A DNA stretch of 64,000 nt from Pelomonas margarita (GCF_043555875.1 NZ_JBIGHW010000004.1:439178-503177), one strand, 5' to 3'; shown: positions 33,148 through 42,227, counted from the stretch's first letter. Program-made: numbers and translations. Notes: generated from the letters alone by a model not told the origin.

Positions 33148-35310
33148 ATGCTGAAATCGCGCATGCCTGATGCGGAATTGATGCCTTCCTCGCTTGCCCT
33201 GTCGGAGCCCGTGGCTTCGTTCATCTCCCTGGGCAATCTGGGTTATCTGGTTTGCTGCGCCGTTTACGGCGTGTTCGCGCTCTATTTTGCGCAGCGATTG
33301 CTGCGTGGGCGCTTGCAGCGCACGCTGCCTGCCATCGTGTTCCTGGCCGCACTGGCCGTGAGTTCTGCGTGGGCGGGTGTCGCGCTGATCGACGGACTCA
33401 GTCACTGGTCCGATCGCACGCCCACCTGGCTGGGCCCCTTGCTGGATGTGTCGCGTTTCGGGCTGTGGTTCGCCTTCCTGGTGAAGCTGTTGCCGCGTGT
33501 TGGTACCCGGACGCTCGGCTGGGCCCGGCCGGTGGTGGGGCTGGCGGTATCGGCCCAAGCAGCGCTGGTGCTGGGCGCGGAATGGCTGCCTCACGATGCG
33601 CTGGTCCGACCGCTTTCGTTTGGCGCCCTGGCGCTGTCGATTCTTGGGCTGGTGCTGGTCGAGCAGTTGCTGCGCGGCGTTGCCGCCGATGCGCGCTGGA
33701 ACGTCAAGCCCTTCTGCCTGGGGCTGGGCGGTGTCTTCGTGTTCGACCTGTTCCTCGGGGCTCAGGCGGTGCTGTTCCAGCGCTTCGACGGCGATGCGGC
33801 CAGCGTCCGCTCGCTGGTCCATGCGGCGGCCGTGCCTCTGCTGTATGTGGCATCGCAGCGGCAAGGCGATTGGCGCGGTCGGCTTCACCTGTCGCGCACG
33901 GCGGTCTTTCACTCGGCCACTTTGCTGTTGGTGGGCGGCTATCTGCTGGTGGTGGCCGGTGTCGGGTATTACGTCCGCTACACCGGTGGCCAGTGGGGGC
34001 GGGCGCTGTCGGTGGTGTTGATCTTCGTCGCGCTGGTGGCGCTGATGCTGATCGTCGCGTCGGGTTCCGTGCGGGCGCGGCTGCGTGTCTACATCAGCAA
34101 GAACTTCTTCAGCTACCGGTACGACTATCGCGAGGAATGGCTGCGGTTCACGGCGCTGCTGGCCAGTAGCGTGGAGCCGCAGCACACGGCCGAGACGGTC
34201 GTGCGCGCACTGGCCAATCTGGTGGAAAGCCCCAGCGGCATGCTGTGGCTGCAGCGGCAGGCCGGCGGGGAGTTCGCGCAGGCGGGGCGCTGGAATCTGC
34301 CGGCTCAGCCTGGGGTCGAGCCGCGCGACGGGTCGCTGGCGGCGTTCTTTGCGGAGCGGGCCTGGATCATCGATGTGGATGAATGGCGTCAGCGCCAGGA
34401 TGCCTACCCGGGACTGGAGTTGCCGGCCTGGCTGGTGGACGAGGCGCGTTGCTGGCTGGTCCTGCCGCTGCAGGTGCGTGAGACCTTGATCGGCTTCGTG
34501 GTGCTCGGCCGTCCGCGTGCCGCCGTCGAGCTGAACTGGGAGGTGCGTGATCTGTTGCGCACTGCCGCAAGTCAGGCCTCCGGCTATCTGGCGCAGGCGC
34601 AGGCCACCGAGGCCTTGCTGGAGGCGCGCAAGTTCGATGCGTTCAATCGCATGTCGGCCTTCGTGGTCCACGACCTGAAGAACATCGTCACCCAGCTGTC
34701 GCTGATGATGAAGAACGCCAAGCGCCTGCGCGACAACCCGGAGTTCCAGCAGGACATGCTGGACACGGTGGAGAACTCGCTGGAGAAGATGCGACAGCTG
34801 ATGTTGCAGCTGCGCCAGGGGGACAAGCCGCATGGCGTGACCAGCGGTGTCGACCTCGAGCAGATCGCAAGGCGACTTGGCGTCGCCGCGGCCAGCAAAG
34901 GCCGGGCGCTGGAGCTGGCGTTGCAGGCGGGCGTGAGCACCCGGGGCGATGCCGAGCGCATGGAGCGGGTGCTGGGGCACGTGGTGCAGAACGCATTTGA
35001 TGCGACCCCTGCTGGAGGCTTGGTGCGGCTCAGCCTCGATGCGCAAGGCAGCCAGGCGCGCGTGCGTGTCACCGACACAGGCTGCGGCATGAGCGACGAC
35101 TTCATACAGAATCGTTTGTTCAAGCCGTTCCAGACGACCAAGGTCAGCGGCATGGGTATCGGAGCCCACGAGAGCTATCAGTACGTGCAGGAATTGGGGG
35201 GGAAGATCAGCGTGCAAAGTGAATTGAACCAGGGCACCACGGTGACCCTGCTCCTGCCCCTGTTTCATGCGCAGGCCGATGCGTCGCGGGCGGGGCTGGA
35301 GCTGCGATGA
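33148..35310 (+). CDS. prsK: PEP-CTERM system sensor histidine kinase PrsK
   Basis: A 720-residue membrane kinase. Residues 25-310 carry about eight hydrophobic helices, followed by a GAF-like domain (about 330-480). The dimerisation site is FVVHDLKNIVTQLSLMMKNA with His508, a form typical of PrsK rather than the usual SHELRTP. The ATPase domain has VVQNAFDATP, DTGCGMSDDFI and KVSGMGIGAHES. ATG 33181 with GGAA ahead is an alternative start. The stop overlaps the prsR start by 4 bases. The pair is known to control PEP-CTERM proteins and exopolysaccharide in exosortase-bearing species. Confidence 0.93.
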   Translation: MLKSRMPDAELMPSSLALSEPVASFISLGNLGYLVCCAVYGVFALYFAQRLLRGRLQRTLPAIVFLAALAVSSAWAGVALIDGLSHWSDRTPTWLGPLLDVSRFGLWFAFLVKLLPRVGTRTLGWARPVVGLAVSAQAALVLGAEWLPHDALVRPLSFGALALSILGLVLVEQLLRGVAADARWNVKPFCLGLGGVFVFDLFLGAQAVLFQRFDGDAASVRSLVHAAAVPLLYVASQRQGDWRGRLHLSRTAVFHSATLLLVGGYLLVVAGVGYYVRYTGGQWGRALSVVLIFVALVALMLIVASGSVRARLRVYISKNFFSYRYDYREEWLRFTALLASSVEPQHTAETVVRALANLVESPSGMLWLQRQAGGEFAQAGRWNLPAQPGVEPRDGSLAAFFAERAWIIDVDEWRQRQDAYPGLELPAWLVDEARCWLVLPLQVRETLIGFVVLGRPRAAVELNWEVRDLLRTAASQASGYLAQAQATEALLEARKFDAFNRMSAFVVHDLKNIVTQLSLMMKNAKRLRDNPEFQQDMLDTVENSLEKMRQLMLQLRQGDKPHGVTSGVDLEQIARRLGVAAASKGRALELALQAGVSTRGDAERMERVLGHVVQNAFDATPAGGLVRLSLDAQGSQARVRVTDTGCGMSDDFIQNRLFKPFQTTKVSGMGIGAHESYQYVQELGGKISVQSELNQGTTVTLLLPLFHAQADASRAGLELR

Positions 35311-36668
35311 CGACGCCTCGTCACGCGCCGCTGCTGATCGTCGAGGACGACCTGGCGCTGCAAAAGCAGCTCAAGTGGTCGTTGGACAAGTTCGAGTCCG
35401 TGACGGCGGACGACGTGGCCAGCGCCGTCCTGCAGTTCAGGCGGCACTCGCCGGCCGTGGTGACTATGGACTTGGGACTGCCCCCAGACCAGGACTCCGT
35501 GTCGGAGGGCTTCAAGTGCCTTGAGCGCTTGCTGGAGCTCGACCCTGCTGCCAAGGTCATCGTGCTGACCGGCCAGAACGACCAGGACAACGCGCTGCGT
35601 GCCATCCGCATGGGGGCCTACGATTTCCTGGCCAAGCCGGTGGATCCGGACGTGTTGAGCCTGAGTGTCGAGCGCGCCTATCGGCTCTACGAACTGCAGC
35701 AGGAGAACCGCCGCCTGCAGATGCAGCAGAGCAGTGATGTGTTCTCGGGCCTCATCACGCGGGACCCCGGCATGCAACGCGTCTGCCGCATGATCGAGAA
35801 GGTGGCGCCCAGCGATGCCACCGTGCTGCTTCTGGGCGAGAGTGGCACGGGCAAAGAGGTGCTGGCGCAGGGCCTGCACGACGCCTCCAGACGCAAAGGC
35901 CGCTTCGTGGCCATCAACTGCGCGGCCATCCCCGAGACGCTGCTCGAGAGCGAGCTGTTCGGCTACGAGCGCGGCGCCTTCACCGGAGCGACCAAGTCCA
36001 CCGTCGGCAAGATCGAGACCGCGAACGGCGGCACGCTGATGCTGGACGAAATCGGCGATCTGCCGATGCCCTTGCAGGCCAAGCTGCTGCGCTTCCTGCA
36101 GGAGCGTGTCATCGAGCGGGTGGGGGGGCGTCAGGAGATCCCCATCGACGTGCGCGTGGTCGGGGCGACACACCAGGACTTGAAGGCACGCATCGCCGAT
36201 GGGCGCTTCCGTGAGGACCTGTATTACCGCCTTGCCGAGATCGTGGTCGAGATCCCGCCGCTGCGGGAGCGCCTTGGCGATCCGGTGCTGCTGGCCCATG
36301 CATTCGCGCGCCGCTTTGCTGCCGACATGCGCCGGGCGGCGCCGACGCTGGCCGACGACGCCGTGCGAGCGCTGGAGGCGCACCGCTGGCCGGGCAATGT
36401 CCGTGAGTTGCAGAACATGCTCAAGCGGGCCGTCATCATGGCGGACGAGAACCGCATCACGGCGCTCGACCTGGGCCTGCGCAGCATCTCAGTGGAAGAG
36501 CAGGGCGCGGAGACGCTGGATTTGCGAGCGGTGCGCGAGGCTGCCGAGCGGCAGGCCGTGATCACCGCGTTGGCGCGTACCGACGGCAACATCCTGCGCG
36601 CGGCGGAGTTGTTGGGCGTGAGCCGGCCGACGCTGTATGACCTGATGAATCGGCTGCAACTCAAGTGA
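35307..36668 (+). CDS. prsR: PEP-CTERM-box response regulator PrsR, sigma-54 activator
   Basis: A 453-residue NtrC-type activator. The receiver domain (1-125) has the acidic pair in VEDD, phospho-acceptor Asp55 in TMDLGLPP and the lysine in LAKPVDP. The AAA+ domain has Walker A GESGTGKE, the sigma-54 contact loop GAFTGA near residue 222, Walker B LMLDEIGD and the arginine finger region FREDLYYRL. The C-terminus is a Fis-type helix-turn-helix (GNILRAAELLGVSRPTLYDLM). It must act with RNA polymerase carrying sigma-54. A matching promoter lies at 39774 before a PEP-CTERM gene. Confidence 0.95.
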   Translation: MTTPRHAPLLIVEDDLALQKQLKWSLDKFESVTADDVASAVLQFRRHSPAVVTMDLGLPPDQDSVSEGFKCLERLLELDPAAKVIVLTGQNDQDNALRAIRMGAYDFLAKPVDPDVLSLSVERAYRLYELQQENRRLQMQQSSDVFSGLITRDPGMQRVCRMIEKVAPSDATVLLLGESGTGKEVLAQGLHDASRRKGRFVAINCAAIPETLLESELFGYERGAFTGATKSTVGKIETANGGTLMLDEIGDLPMPLQAKLLRFLQERVIERVGGRQEIPIDVRVVGATHQDLKARIADGRFREDLYYRLAEIVVEIPPLRERLGDPVLLAHAFARRFAADMRRAAPTLADDAVRALEAHRWPGNVRELQNMLKRAVIMADENRITALDLGLRSISVEEQGAETLDLRAVREAAERQAVITALARTDGNILRAAELLGVSRPTLYDLMNRLQLK

Positions 36669-36893
36669 TGCGCCTTGCGCCGGCTTCTCGGGTTCGCGCC
36701 GGGCTCCGGCGGTGCAGTGATTTCGCAGCCGTGCTTTGCCGCCAGCAGTGGTTTCGTGAGGGCGTGGAATTCGCACGTCGAGCCGCTGGCGCCAAGCCCG
36801 ATTGAGGGCGTGGGTGGTGTTTTCCCGGTTCAGCAATGAGCGCCGCCGATGAGTCGGTCATGCGCTGAGTTCAAGGTTTTGGGAGTTCTGAAT

Positions 36894-39689
36894 ATGACAA
36901 CGTTGAAAAAACAAGGGCGCCCTGCGCGCCGGATGGCTTTGCTGCCGGCACTGCTTGCCGCCGTGCTTTTGTCGGCCTGTGGTCGCATGACCGTCGATCA
37001 GTTGGTGGAATCGGCCGACGGCTATGTCAAGAAGGGCGACACCAAGGCCGCCATGATCCAGCTGAAGGAGGCGCTCAGCCAGGATCCCAACGTGGCGCGC
37101 GCGCGATTCATGCTCGGCTCCGTGTTGCTTGAGATCGGCGAAGCGGCTTCTGCCGTTGTCGAGCTGCGCAAGGCGCAGCAGTTGAACTATCCGCAGGACG
37201 AGTTGGTGGCGCCGTTGGCCCGGGCGCTGGTGGCTGCTGGGCAGCACAAGGTCGTGGTGGACGAGTTCGCCGCATTGAGTCCCTCGCAGGCAGCCACATT
37301 TGCCGACCTGAAGACATCCATCGCCACGGCGCAAGCCTCGCTCGGCAAGGCCGGCGAGGCCCGCGCTGCGCTTGCGCAGGCGCTAGCCAAAGTGCCCGAC
37401 TACCCGAAGGCGTTGATGCTGCAGGCCAGGCTGGCCGGCTACGAGGGTCGCACGGATGAGGCACTGGCACTGGCGGACAGGGTGCTGGCGCTGACGCCGA
37501 ATGACGCCTCCGCCTGGTTCCAGAAGGGTGAGTTGTTGATGCTGGGGCGGCGGGATTCATCCAAGGCGCAGGCCGCTTTCCAGAAGGCGCTGGAGATCCA
37601 ACCCTCGCACGTGTCGGCACGGGCTGCGAGCGTGGAGCTGCTGATTGCACGCAAGGAGATGAAGGAGGCTGAGCAGCAGCTGAGCGAACTGAAGAAGGCG
37701 TCGGGCAACCGGGTGTTGATCAGTTACCTGGAAGCCCAGCTGGCATTTGCCGGCGGCGACCTCAAGAAAGCTGCTGCCGCGTCCGAGTTGGCGCTCAAAG
37801 GCGCGCCAGAGGAGGTGAGCGTGTTGCAGCTGGCGGGCAACGTGCAACTGGCCACCGGTGCCCTGTTGCAGGCGGAGCGTACCCTCAGCAAAGCGCTCAG
37901 CATCCGGCCGGCCCAGCCGGGCTTGCGCACGACGCTGGCCCAGACCTATCTGCGCATGGGTGAACCGGCCAAGGCCCTGTCGACGCTGCAGCCTTTGCTG
38001 GTCAGTGGCAGCGCTGGCGCTCTCGTGCATGGGCTGGCGGGTGAGGCCGAGTTGCTGCAGGGGCATCTCGAGGCGTCGCGCGCGCAGTTTGAGCGGGCCG
38101 TCAAGCTGAACCCGAACGACACCGCCAGTCTGACCAAGCTGGCACTGGCCAGGCAGGGAACTGCTGGCTATGCGGCAACCAAGGCATCACTGCGCAAGAT
38201 AGCCGCCGAGGACAGGGTCGCGACCAGTGCCGATCTGGCCCTGATCAGCCTGCTGCTGGCCAATCAAGAACTGCCGGAGGCGTTGAAGGCCATCGATTCC
38301 ATCGAAGCCAAGTTGCCAAAGAACCCCTTACCCCACAACCTGCGCGCCAAGGTTCAAGTGCAGGTGGGTGATATCGCCAGTGCCCGCGCGAGTCTCGACA
38401 AGGCTTTGGCCATCGACCCCACCTTTTTCCCTGCCGTTGCCAGTCATGCCGCGCTAGACCTGCGCCAGCAGAATCTCGTGGCGGCCAAGGGCCGTTTCGA
38501 AGCCTTACTCAAGGCCAAGCCCAAGCACGTGGAGGCCTTGCTGGCCCTGGCCAAGCTCAGTCAGGCCGAGGGTGCTTCGCCGGCCGTGATCACGGATCTG
38601 TTGGCGCAGGCGATTCGCGGCAATCCGACGGAACCGGCGCCACGCTTGCAGCTGATTGAACTGCAACTTGGCGCCAAGGACATCAAGGCCGCTCAGGCGA
38701 CAGCCCGAGAGGCCATCAGTGCGCTGCCGGACGAGCCCGATCTGCTGGATGCGCTCGGACGTTCCGAAGCGGCCGCCGGCGAGATCGAGCAAGCCCTGGC
38801 CGCATTCAACAAGCTGGTGACGCTGGAGCCCAAGTCAGTCCGCCCCTTCATGAGGTTGGCTGGTGTGCAGGTGGCGGCCGGCAAGGCGGCCGCTGCCGAG
38901 CAGAGCCTGAAGAAGGCGTTGTCGCTGGACGCGACACATTTGCCGGCTCAGCAGGCGCTGGTGAAGGTTGCGCTTGCCAAGGGTCGGGCGGACGAAGCGA
39001 TTGCCATGGCTCGGGAGGTGCAAAAACAGCGTCCGAGCGAAACCACCGGCCTCGATCTCGAAGCTGAAATTCACCTGGCAAAAGGCAAGTCCGCCGAAGC
39101 GGTCGACGTGTACCGCAAGGCGCTCAAGACGCGTCCGGCCAGCATCCTGGCGGTCAAGCTGCACATGGCGCTGCGCGGTGCCAAGCGCGACAGCGAGGCC
39201 GCGCAGTGGGCGGAAGATTGGATCAAGGCTCAACCCCGCGATGCCGGATTCCCGGCCTATCTGGGCGACGTCGCCCTGCGCCAGCAACAGTTTGACGTTG
39301 CCGAGCGTCAGTTCCGTCGAGTGGTGGAGCTGTTGCCCGAGAACAGCGATGCGCTGAACAACATTGCCTATGCGATGGCAAGGCAGGGCAAGTCGGGCGG
39401 CATGGCGTTTGTCGAACGCGCCTTGAAGTTGCGCCCCGACAGCCCGGGCTATCTGGACACTCAGGCTGCGGTGTTGGCCGCCGACAAGCAACTGGTGCGC
39501 GCGCTGGAGGTTCAGCGGCGTGCGGTGACCCTGGATGGGGACAACGGCATCCTGCGCCTGAACCTGGCCAAGCTCTTGATCGAAGCCGGCGACAAGGCTG
39601 CAGCCAAGAAGGAGCTGACTCCCCTCAAGGACATGGGTGTGCGTTTTGCTGCTCATGCCGAAGTTGCCCGACTGTGGGCTGCGCTCTGA
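36894..39689 (+). CDS. prsT: PEP-CTERM system TPR-repeat lipoprotein PrsT
   Basis: A 931-residue outer-membrane-type lipoprotein. A signal peptide ends in the lipobox LLSAC, with the lipidated cysteine at about residue 30, and is followed by GRMTVDQLVESADGYVKKGDTKAAMIQLK. The rest is about twenty tandem tetratricopeptide-like helical hairpins, for example DEALALADRVLALTPNDASAW. GGGAG at 36881-36885 fixes ATG 36894. PrsT goes with PrsK/PrsR and exosortase A loci and is thought to help assemble or export exopolysaccharide. The 225-base gap from prsR shows no other gene. Confidence 0.93.
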   Translation: MTTLKKQGRPARRMALLPALLAAVLLSACGRMTVDQLVESADGYVKKGDTKAAMIQLKEALSQDPNVARARFMLGSVLLEIGEAASAVVELRKAQQLNYPQDELVAPLARALVAAGQHKVVVDEFAALSPSQAATFADLKTSIATAQASLGKAGEARAALAQALAKVPDYPKALMLQARLAGYEGRTDEALALADRVLALTPNDASAWFQKGELLMLGRRDSSKAQAAFQKALEIQPSHVSARAASVELLIARKEMKEAEQQLSELKKASGNRVLISYLEAQLAFAGGDLKKAAAASELALKGAPEEVSVLQLAGNVQLATGALLQAERTLSKALSIRPAQPGLRTTLAQTYLRMGEPAKALSTLQPLLVSGSAGALVHGLAGEAELLQGHLEASRAQFERAVKLNPNDTASLTKLALARQGTAGYAATKASLRKIAAEDRVATSADLALISLLLANQELPEALKAIDSIEAKLPKNPLPHNLRAKVQVQVGDIASARASLDKALAIDPTFFPAVASHAALDLRQQNLVAAKGRFEALLKAKPKHVEALLALAKLSQAEGASPAVITDLLAQAIRGNPTEPAPRLQLIELQLGAKDIKAAQATAREAISALPDEPDLLDALGRSEAAAGEIEQALAAFNKLVTLEPKSVRPFMRLAGVQVAAGKAAAAEQSLKKALSLDATHLPAQQALVKVALAKGRADEAIAMAREVQKQRPSETTGLDLEAEIHLAKGKSAEAVDVYRKALKTRPASILAVKLHMALRGAKRDSEAAQWAEDWIKAQPRDAGFPAYLGDVALRQQQFDVAERQFRRVVELLPENSDALNNIAYAMARQGKSGGMAFVERALKLRPDSPGYLDTQAAVLAADKQLVRALEVQRRAVTLDGDNGILRLNLAKLLIEAGDKAAAKKELTPLKDMGVRFAAHAEVARLWAAL

Positions 39690-39773
39690 CGGGTGTCGGA
39701 ATTCTTTTCAGTGGCCGAAATGAGCGCAACATGCTTGTGGAAAAATCTAACCGGGACAGTGACTTGCGTCGTC

Positions 39774-39789
39774 TGGCACGGTGTGTGCT
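39774..39789 (+). promoter_or_regulatory. Sigma-54 (-24/-12) promoter of the first PEP-CTERM gene
   Basis: TGGCACGGTGTGTGCT matches TGGCACG-N4-TTGCW at all but one position, with GG (39775-39776) and GC (39787-39788) separated by exactly 10 bases. It lies 54 bases before the start codon at 39844. PrsR, encoded 3 kb upstream, has the GAFTGA loop needed to activate such a promoter. The upstream binding site of PrsR is not obvious to the eye. Confidence 0.85.
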
Positions 39790-39843
39790 TTTAAAGGGTG
39801 TCACTGAGGCAAATCGGCCTCGGTTTAGCCAAGGGTCGGAATC

Positions 39844-40908
39844 ATGATCAAGCATTCGAAAGTCAAGACGATCGCCGCAGTCGCCAGCGCCTGCGCCGCT
39901 CTGTTCGCCGCAGCGCCTGCCAGCGCTTATGTCTACGCTGTTTCCAAGCTGGAAATCAAAGATCTGGATATCGGCATCGTCCCGGCTGGCGCAGCCAACA
40001 CGGCTATCAACGACGTCGGTGCGGCTTCGAACTACACGTTCAACCTCACGAACACGGCGTCCTTCACGCCCATCGGTGGCGTGACTGCCACTGACAGTGG
40101 TGGTGGTTCTTGCACGGGCCAGGTTTTGCCGAGCCCGAGCACTCTTTGCAACAACAGCGGCGGTCCGATTTTGGGCGCCAAGGTTGCAAACGCACCTGGC
40201 CTGCTTTCGCTGCGTGCTGAAGACAACTTTGCCATCCTGGGTTCGAACAACACGCAGAGCTACAGCAATGCGGACTCGGAAATCACGACCGCCAAGTTGG
40301 TGAATTTGGACGGCACCAAGACCAACACAGTTCAGATTGCTGAGTCGCTGCTGAACGTGAACGGCACGGCCAAGGCCAACACAGAGGTTAAGTCGACGAC
40401 TACGCTGCTGACGTCGATCTTTACCACCAGCGATACCGACTTGTATGTCTCCTTCGAGGCGCTGCTGACCCTCAAGGGCAACATCGCCGAAAGTTCGGGC
40501 GGGGTCTACACGTCTTCTGCCGGTTCCAATGTGACGTTCACGCTTTCCAACAACATCACCGGCGACGAGTGGACCTGGAACCCATCGGGCAACACGGCCA
40601 CAAACAACTGCGTGGATCAAGACGACGTTGTGGCTGCGAATTGCACGGAATTGAATGACGGCGGCAACCTGAACGTGACCCGCTCGCGGTCGTTCAACCC
40701 GTCTGGTTACGACGCATCGTTCGATAGCTTCAAGAGTTTTGGCCTGAAGATTGCCAATCTGGCTGCCGGCAGCTACTCGCTCTCGCTTCAGGCAACGACT
40801 ACGACGTCCGTGGATCGCTTGCATGTGCCTGAACCGGGCTCCTTGGCCCTGGCTGGTTTGGCACTTCTGGGTTTGGGTGCTGTGAGCCGTCGCTCGCGCA
40901 AGCAGTGA
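39844..40908 (+). CDS. PEP-CTERM protein, probable secreted exosortase substrate
   Basis: A 354-residue protein with a signal peptide ending ASA (residue ~27) and a C-terminal sorting signal: VPEPGSLALAGLALLGLGA followed by SRRSRKQ, i.e. PEP motif, hydrophobic helix and basic tail cut by exosortase. The mature part is rich in Ser, Thr, Asn and Ala with many N-[any]-S/T sites, as often seen in these floc or biofilm matrix proteins. Third-position GC is lower than in the flanking genes. It is preceded by the sigma-54 promoter at 39774 and followed by two hairpins. Confidence 0.9.
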   Translation: MIKHSKVKTIAAVASACAALFAAAPASAYVYAVSKLEIKDLDIGIVPAGAANTAINDVGAASNYTFNLTNTASFTPIGGVTATDSGGGSCTGQVLPSPSTLCNNSGGPILGAKVANAPGLLSLRAEDNFAILGSNNTQSYSNADSEITTAKLVNLDGTKTNTVQIAESLLNVNGTAKANTEVKSTTTLLTSIFTTSDTDLYVSFEALLTLKGNIAESSGGVYTSSAGSNVTFTLSNNITGDEWTWNPSGNTATNNCVDQDDVVAANCTELNDGGNLNVTRSRSFNPSGYDASFDSFKSFGLKIANLAAGSYSLSLQATTTTSVDRLHVPEPGSLALAGLALLGLGAVSRRSRKQ

Positions 40909-40914
40909 TTGGTT

Positions 40915-40943
40915 GAACAGGCCAGCTCTTGGCTGGCCTGTTC
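40915..40943 (+). terminator. Hairpin directly after the first PEP-CTERM gene
   Basis: A perfect 12-bp stem, GAACAGGCCAGC (40915-40926) with GCTGGCCTGTTC (40932-40943), closes on a 5-base loop. It starts 7 bases after the stop codon but has no T-run. It probably protects the 3' end of the message, or works together with the second hairpin at 40982. Confidence 0.7.
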
Positions 40944-40981
40944 GCCAGTGCGCACTCGATGTGCACATTGCCAAAAAGAGA

Positions 40982-41018
40982 CAAAAGGGAGCGCATGCAT
41001 GCGCTCCCTTTTGCTTTG
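40982..41018 (+). terminator. 32-bp perfect palindrome with T-rich tail, probable terminator
   Basis: CAAAAGGGAGCGCATG (40982-40997) is followed without a spacer by its exact reverse complement (40998-41013) and then by a T-rich stretch. The A and T runs on both sides of the GC core would allow termination in both directions. Confidence 0.8.
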
Positions 41019-41081
41019 GCTCTTTGCGCCCTGCTTCGTGGCGGGGCAGACGTCCACAGTCATTGCTAGGAACGGTGCGGG

Positions 41082-41243
41082 GTGGCGGAACGTTTTGGGC
41101 TGACCGGTCCAGCCAAGGTGGCTGGCCAGGTACGAATTGGCCACGCCGTGGAAGCGGGGCATCCAGCCTTTGATCCTGGCGTGATACGCGTTGGCGTTCT
41201 GAATGTGCCAAGCGCCCTGGGCGCCAACAGCTGGCACGCTCAA
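41082..41243 (-). pseudogene. C-terminal remnant of an IS1595/ISXO2-like transposase
   Basis: Translated on the minus strand, this stretch reads AWHIQNANAYHARIKGWM, RFHGVANSYLASHLGW, which fits the conserved end of IS1595-family transposases (HIQNVNAYxxRLKxWMxRFxGVATxYLxxYLGW). No transposase start, catalytic residues or clear terminal inverted repeats remain. The rest of 40909-41462 holds the two hairpins and otherwise no gene. The family call is by recalled pattern and should be seen as tentative. Confidence 0.55.
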
Positions 41244-41462
41244 GCCGACAGGCTCGCCGCTGGTGGCGATGCTCTGACGCAGCCCCCTCCCCCCTGACTG
41301 GGGGTGTCGGCAGCGTTGACACTGCCTGGGCTGGAGTCCGCAGTGGACGCTGCAAGTCCATGATTTATATGAAGAAAAAGCCAGGCCTGAATCGTGCTTA
41401 CTGCTGACTGCAGCGCCGCGCAAGGGTCGTTGCGCCCTGAAATTTCCGAACGCAGGTCCTCC

Positions 41463-42227
41463 ATGACGCGCTTTAACCGCCTTTTCGCCGCCGCCAGCCT
41501 CGCCCTTGGCCTCGCTAGCTCGGCGCTCGCCGCCCCCGTGCTGATGCACGACTACACCCTGAACGGCACGCTGGCCGATGCCCTGGGTGGCCCCAGCCTC
41601 GTGGCGATCAATGCCGGCGGCACCGATGGCACGATCGGCGCCACCGGCTTCAGCTTCCCGAAGAACTCCGGCCTGCAATTGACCAATGGCAGCTTCAATG
41701 CGGCCAACTACTCGATCGAGATGGCATTCAGCTTCGACGAGATCGGCAGCTGGCGCCGGATCATCGACTTCAAGGAGCGCAGCACCGACACCGGCCTGTA
41801 CAACCTGAGCGGCGCCATCGCCTTCTACCCGTACACCACCGGCAGCGGCCTGTTCGCTCCGGGGCAGATGGTGAACATCATCATCACGCGCGACGACGCC
41901 ACCGACATGTTCAATGTCTATGCAAACGGTGCTTCGGTACTCAGCCTGCTCGACACGGCCGGCGATGCGGTGTTCAGTACGGCGAATGAGACCGTCAATT
42001 TCTTCCGTGACGACCTTCCAGTGCCCAACGAGGCCTCGGCGGGCTTTGTCGACCGCATCCGCTTCTTCGACGGCGTCCTCTCCGCCACCGAAGCCCGCTG
42101 CCTGCAGACCGCCGATCCGGCCGCCTGCGGCGTGGCCAGCGGCGGCACCGTGCCGGAGCCGGCCAGCTTGGGCCTCGTGGGCCTCGCACTGCTGGGCCTG
42201 GGCGCCGCCCGCCGCCGCCGCGCCTGA
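41463..42227 (+). CDS. LamG-like PEP-CTERM protein
   Basis: A 254-residue secreted protein. The signal peptide (RLFAAASLALGLASSALA) is followed by a concanavalin/LamG-like beta-sandwich, recognisable from ANYSIEMAFSFDEIGSWRRIIDFK, MVNIIITRDDATDMFNVYANG and FFRDD followed by a late VDRIRFFDGVLSATE. The C-terminus VPEPASLGLVGLALLGLGAA plus RRRRA is a PEP-CTERM sorting signal. It is therefore a second exosortase substrate at this locus and probably binds carbohydrate or another surface ligand. GC content is high, unlike the first PEP-CTERM gene. No strong sigma-54 site is visible upstream. Confidence 0.88.
   Translation: MTRFNRLFAAASLALGLASSALAAPVLMHDYTLNGTLADALGGPSLVAINAGGTDGTIGATGFSFPKNSGLQLTNGSFNAANYSIEMAFSFDEIGSWRRIIDFKERSTDTGLYNLSGAIAFYPYTTGSGLFAPGQMVNIIITRDDATDMFNVYANGASVLSLLDTAGDAVFSTANETVNFFRDDLPVPNEASAGFVDRIRFFDGVLSATEARCLQTADPAACGVASGGTVPEPASLGLVGLALLGLGAARRRRA

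Noticed and set aside
41327..41342. A GG-N10-GC arrangement upstream of the LamG PEP-CTERM gene, possibly sigma-54
   Set aside because: Spacing is right but the bases around it (TGGGCTGGAGTCCGCA) share little with TGGCACG-N4-TTGCA, so it is not reported as a promoter.
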